Shown here piece after piece: positions 6,509 to 8,553 of a DNA stretch of 8,553 nt. The DNA lies in the NCBI GenBank assembly GCA_900555465.1, contig USLE01000038.1, positions 1-8,553 on the forward strand, read 5' to 3'. This stretch comes from an uncultured Butyricicoccus sp. Its GTDB lineage: Bacteria > Bacillota > Clostridia > Oscillospirales > Butyricicoccaceae. The notes under the pieces are model-generated. The model saw nothing but the letters and a program-made list of their open reading frames with translations, was not told where the DNA came from and made no database searches. The stretch's first letter is position 1, and the number at the start of each line of letters is the position of its first letter. The position numbers were made by a program, and so were the translations under genes.

Positions 6509-6550
6509 GCGCCGGACGGCGCGAATGTGTGAAGCGGGAAATCCCGTTTC
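6509..6550 (+). repeat. two smaller hairpins (6 and 7)
   Basis: Hairpin 6 pairs GCGCC (6509-6513) with GGCGC (6518-6522) around GGAC. Hairpin 7 pairs GAAGCGGG (6531-6538) with CCCGTTTC (6543-6550), with one G-U pair, around AAAT. They are separated from each other and from hairpin 5 by 8 to 9 unpaired bases, unlike the abutting hairpins 1 to 5. Confidence 0.6.
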
Positions 6551-6561
6551 CAGATAAATTG

Positions 6562-6623
6562 CCGCGCGTCATGGCGCGGGATGATGGTTTACGTGAACAC
6601 GACAAGCACGCGCTTTGAGCGCG
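6562..6623 (+). repeat. two smaller GC-rich hairpins (8 and 9)
   Basis: CCGCGC (6562-6567) pairs with GCGCGG (6574-6579) around 6 nt. CGCGCT (6609-6614) pairs with AGCGCG (6618-6623) around TTG. The 29 bases between them hold GTTTAC (6587-6592), which is complementary to GTAAAC (6677-6682) just before the rpsM ribosome-binding site. A long-range closing helix is therefore possible. Confidence 0.5.
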
Positions 6624-6627
6624 GCGC

Positions 6628-6679
6628 TGCAGGGGCGGAGGCGGTCCCTACACTGTGTTTGCAAACACGCCTCAGTGTA
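6628..6679 (+). promoter_or_regulatory. alternative stem-loops just upstream of rpsM
   Basis: TACACT (6649-6654) pairs with AGTGTA (6674-6679). Inside it GTGTT (6655-6659) pairs with AACAC (6664-6668) around TGCA, leaving GCCTC bulged. A competing fold pairs TGCAGGG (6628-6634) with CCCTACA (6646-6652) with one mismatch. The hairpin ends 8 nt before the rpsM ribosome-binding site. In E. coli the alpha operon leader upstream of rpsM folds into a pseudoknot bound by S4; a comparable role here is a hypothesis only, as I see no direct match to that pseudoknot. Confidence 0.4.
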
Positions 6680-6703
6680 AACAAATCGGAGGTTTTATAA
6701 AGT

Positions 6704-7072
6704 ATGGCACGTATTGCCGGTGTTGACCTTCCCCGCGAGAAGCGCGTGGAGATCGGCCTGACCTACGTCTTCGGCATTGGCCGCAAGACGTCCAACGAAA
6801 TCCTTGCCAAGACCGGTATCAATCCGGACACCCGCGTCAAGGACCTGACCGAAGAAGAAGCCGCTAAGCTGCGTGAGGTAATCGACCGCGACTACAACGT
6901 CGAGGGCGACCTGCGCCGTGAGATCGGCCTGAATATCAAGCGCCTGGTAGAAATCGGCTGCTACCGCGGCCTGCGCCACCGTCGCGGCCTGCCGGTTCGC
7001 GGCCAGCGCACCAAGACCAACGCGCGTACCCGCAAGGGCCCGAAGAAGACCATTGCGAACAAGAAGAAGTAA
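6704..7072 (+). CDS. rpsM: 30S ribosomal protein S13
   Basis: S13 sits in the head of the 30S subunit and contacts the P-site tRNA and the 50S bridge. The product has 122 residues. It starts [21 protein letters not shown], with the helix-two-turn-helix region at roughly 15-62 including [12 protein letters not shown] (23-34). The signature follows at 85-109 ([20 protein letters not shown], then TNART) and the tail is basic ([11 protein letters not shown]). GGAGGT (6688-6693) lies 10 nt before the ATG. It is the first gene after the hairpin-rich spacer, the position where the alpha operon starts in E. coli. The gap to rpsK is 16 nt. Confidence 0.97.
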   Translation: MARIAGVDLPREKRVEIGLTYVFGIGRKTSNEILAKTGINPDTRVKDLTEEEAAKLREVIDRDYNVEGDLRREIGLNIKRLVEIGCYRGLRHRRGLPVRGQRTKTNARTRKGPKKTIANKKK

Positions 7073-7088
7073 GGAGGGGAACAGATAA

Positions 7089-7490
7089 ATGGCTAAGGTA
7101 CAGAAGAAGGGCGCTACTCGCACCCGTCGCCGTGAGCGTAAAAATATCGAAAAGGGCGCGGCTCACATCCGTTCCTCTTTCAACAACACCATCGTTACGA
7201 TTACCGACCTGAACGGCAACGCTATTTCCTGGGCTTCCTCCGGCGAGATGGGCTTCCGTGGTTCTCGTAAGTCCACGCCGTTCGCTGCGCAGACCGCGGC
7301 TGAGACCGCTGCTGCCGCTGCGATGGAGCACGGCCTCAAGACTGTTGAAGTATACGTCAAGGGCCCGGGTTCCGGCCGTGAGGCTGCGATCCGTGCGCTG
7401 CAGGCTGCCGGCCTCGAGGTAACCATGATCAAGGACGTTACCCCGATCCCGCACAACGGCTGCCGCCCGCCCAAGAGAAGAAGAGTCTAA
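7089..7490 (+). CDS. rpsK: 30S ribosomal protein S11
   Basis: S11 lies on the platform of the 30S subunit near the mRNA exit and the E site. The 133-residue product has an arginine/lysine-rich N-terminus ([10 protein letters not shown], 9-18), the core [12 protein letters not shown] (29-40), the conserved [20 protein letters not shown] (91-110) and the invariant C-terminus [18 protein letters not shown] (116-133). The ribosome-binding site AAGGAGGGG (7071-7079) overlaps the rpsM stop region and is 9 nt from the ATG. The gene ends with two adjacent in-frame stops (TAA TAG, 7488-7493), as expected for a highly expressed gene. Confidence 0.97.
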   Translation: MAKVQKKGATRTRRRERKNIEKGAAHIRSSFNNTIVTITDLNGNAISWASSGEMGFRGSRKSTPFAAQTAAETAAAAAMEHGLKTVEVYVKGPGSGREAAIRALQAAGLEVTMIKDVTPIPHNGCRPPKRRRV

Positions 7491-7509
7491 TAGAGGAGGA
7501 AACCAATAA

Positions 7510-8103
7510 ATGGCTAAGAATACACAGCCCGTTCTCAAGCGCTGCAAGACGCTTGGTCTTTCCCCTGCGGTACTTGGTTACTCCAAGTCCACCAAGCGCC
7601 AGCCCAAGCAGTCCCGCCGTAAGCAGTCCGAGTACGGCGTACAGCTGACCGAAAAGCAGAAGGTAAAATTCATCTACGGCGTGCTCGAGAAGCAGTTCCA
7701 TGCTTACTACGAGAAGGCCGAGCGCAAGCAGGGCATCACCGGCGAGATCCTGCTGCAGGAGCTCGAGCGCCGTCTGGACAACGTCGTATTCCGCATGGGC
7801 TTTGCCAACACCCGCCGCGAGGCGCGCCAGCTGGTCAACCATGCGCACTTCACCGTAAACGGTCACCGCGTCAACATCCCGTCCTACCAGGTTAAGCCGG
7901 GCGATGTTATCGCTGTCCGCGAGAAGTCCCGTTCGACCACCAAGTTCAAGACCCTGCTCGAGGAAAACGGCAAGAAGGCTTGCCCGAAGTGGATCGACAA
8001 GGCTAAGGATTCCTTCGAGGGCAAGATCGTTGCGATGCCCGCCCGTGACGACATCGACTACGATGTGTCCGAGCACCTCATCGTCGAGTTGTACTCGAAA
8101 TAA
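7510..8103 (+). CDS. rpsD: 30S ribosomal protein S4, zinc-free type
   Basis: S4 starts 30S assembly by binding the 5' domain of 16S rRNA and affects decoding accuracy; in several bacteria it represses its own operon. The protein has 197 residues. The N-terminus MAKNTQPVLKRCKTLGLSPA has only one cysteine, so the four-cysteine zinc knuckle of other S4 proteins is missing. This is the form I know from clostridia. The S4 RNA-binding domain spans about 88-150, with RLDNVVFRMGFANTRREARQ (88-107) and VNIPSYQVKPGDVIAV (121-136). AGAGGAGGAAA (7492-7502) precedes the ATG by 7 nt. Tandem stops TAA TAG (8101-8106) end it. Its place between rpsK and rpoA allows S4 feedback on the alpha genes. Confidence 0.97.
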   Translation: MAKNTQPVLKRCKTLGLSPAVLGYSKSTKRQPKQSRRKQSEYGVQLTEKQKVKFIYGVLEKQFHAYYEKAERKQGITGEILLQELERRLDNVVFRMGFANTRREARQLVNHAHFTVNGHRVNIPSYQVKPGDVIAVREKSRSTTKFKTLLEENGKKACPKWIDKAKDSFEGKIVAMPARDDIDYDVSEHLIVELYSK

Positions 8104-8187
8104 TAGACCCTCGCTTTTGGAACAGGCGCGGTGTCTGCTGCGTCTGTTCCGTTTCAAGCTTTCAACCAACGTGAAGGAGGGTACCAC
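8104..8187 (+). promoter_or_regulatory. rpsD-rpoA spacer with a 13-bp hairpin
   Basis: GGAACAGGCGCGG (8119-8131) pairs along its whole length with CTGCGTCTGTTCC (8138-8150), using two G-U pairs, around the 6-nt loop TGTCTG. The next bases are GTTTCAAGC, too poor in T for a normal terminator. A short direct repeat TTTCAA (8152-8157 and 8160-8165) follows, then the rpoA ribosome-binding site. The hairpin could be an RNase III or decay-blocking site, or a weak attenuator that sets the amount of rpoA against the ribosomal genes. No promoter is evident. Confidence 0.6.
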
Positions 8188-8553
8188 ATGATCGAAATCG
8201 AAAAGCCGCGTATTGACTGTGAACAGCTCGCCGAGGACGGCTCCTACGGTAAATTCGTTGTTGAGCCGCTCGAGCGTGGCTATGGCACCACTTTGGGCAA
8301 CTCCCTGCGCCGCATCCTGCTGTCCTCGCTGCCCGGTACGGCAGCGTCCAGCATCAAGATTGCGGGCGTACAGCATGAGTTCTCCACCATCCCGGGCGTC
8401 AAGGAAGACGTGACTGAGATCGTGCTGAACATCAAGGGCATCATCGCCAAGCTGCACTGCGACGGACCGAAGACGGTCTACATCGAGGCAGCCGGCGAGG
8501 GTGAGGTCAAGGCTGGTGACATCCACGCGGACGGCGAGGTCGAGATCCTCAAT
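8188..8553 (+). CDS. rpoA: RNA polymerase alpha subunit, N-terminal part (partial)
   Basis: The alpha subunit dimerises to nucleate RNA polymerase assembly, and its C-terminal domain contacts UP elements and activators. Only the first 122 codons lie in the window, and the frame is open to the right edge. The start [18 protein letters not shown], the dimerisation helix [16 protein letters not shown] (35-50) and the block [20 protein letters not shown] (65-84) are diagnostic of the alpha N-terminal domain. The ribosome-binding site AAGGAGGG (8174-8181) is 6 nt from the ATG at 8188. The rpsM-rpsK-rpsD-rpoA order is that of the alpha operon; rplQ is expected next, outside the window. Confidence 0.96.
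   Translation, partial: MIEIEKPRIDCEQLAEDGSYGKFVVEPLERGYGTTLGNSLRRILLSSLPGTAASSIKIAGVQHEFSTIPGVKEDVTEIVLNIKGIIAKLHCDGPKTVYIEAAGEGEVKAGDIHADGEVEILN

Larger units (their letters stand above)
6341..6703 (+). other. rpmJ-rpsM spacer: non-coding, hairpin-rich
   Basis: This stretch of 363 nt at the spc/alpha boundary contains no supported gene on either strand, no T-run terminator and no promoter I can defend. It is filled with inverted repeats. Five hairpins run almost without spacers from 6347 to 6499. Smaller ones are spread from 6509 to 6679. The last 25 nt carry the rpsM ribosome-binding site (GGAGGT, 6688-6693). The same genes are usually separated by only some tens of bases in Firmicutes, so extra DNA has probably been gained here. 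Individual hairpins are listed separately. Confidence 0.75.

Noticed and set aside
6341..6700. CRISPR array, insertion sequence or tRNA in the rpmJ-rpsM spacer
   Set aside because: The hairpins differ in sequence and there are no equal-length spacers. There is no transposase frame or target-site duplication visible, and no cloverleaf with a T-arm motif.
7438..8526. - strand open frame of 362 codons opposite rpsD and rpoA
   Set aside because: It is antisense to two certain genes and to the hairpin spacer. It has no motif or ribosome-binding site and is a GC-driven shadow.

Overview
The window is a ribosomal-protein gene cluster: the distal spc operon followed by the proximal alpha operon, all on the + strand. 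The order is rpsH, rplF, rplR, rpsE, rpmD, rplO, secY, adk, map, a small KOW-domain gene, infA, rpmJ, rpsM, rpsK, rpsD and the 5' part of rpoA. Three things point to a GC-rich member of the Clostridia, probably in the Oscillospirales/Butyricicoccaceae neighbourhood. First, adk and map follow secY, and a KOW gene sits between map and infA (the ybzG position of Bacillus). Second, rpsD lies inside the cluster between rpsK and rpoA, whereas in Bacillus subtilis it lies elsewhere. Third, S4 is the zinc-free type found in clostridia and strong AGGAGG ribosome-binding sites precede most genes. The family-level placement is inference.

Region by region. Positions 1-396 hold no gene. An intrinsic terminator (53-82) closes whatever lies upstream. 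It is followed by an AT-rich patch, a near-consensus extended -10 promoter (177-206) and a leader of about 184 nt with three predicted stem-loops before rpsH. The usual left neighbours of rpsH (rpsN, rplE) are not in the window, so the normally continuous spc operon appears to be split here. Positions 397-5887 are tightly packed: most gaps are under 25 nt, and map and the KOW gene overlap by one base. infA ends at 6126 and is followed by a structured spacer of 100 nt before rpmJ. rpmJ (6227-6340) is followed by a spacer of 363 nt without a gene, which starts with five nearly abutting perfect or near-perfect hairpins. rpsM, rpsK and rpsD are packed again. An 84-nt spacer with a 13-bp hairpin precedes rpoA, which runs off the right edge.

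Together the genes make 30S proteins (S8, S5, S13, S11, S4), 50S proteins (L6, L18, L30, L15, L36), initiation factor IF-1, the SecY translocon channel, adenylate kinase, the methionine aminopeptidase that trims nascent chains, and the RNA polymerase alpha subunit. The proteins themselves are ordinary. The unusual content is in the non-coding spacers: the terminator/promoter/leader before rpsH, the infA-rpmJ spacer, the hairpin train between rpmJ and rpsM (the spc/alpha boundary) and the rpsD-rpoA hairpin. I see no clear new protein-based system. All RNA structures were found by eye from complementarity and have not been folded or compared with relatives.
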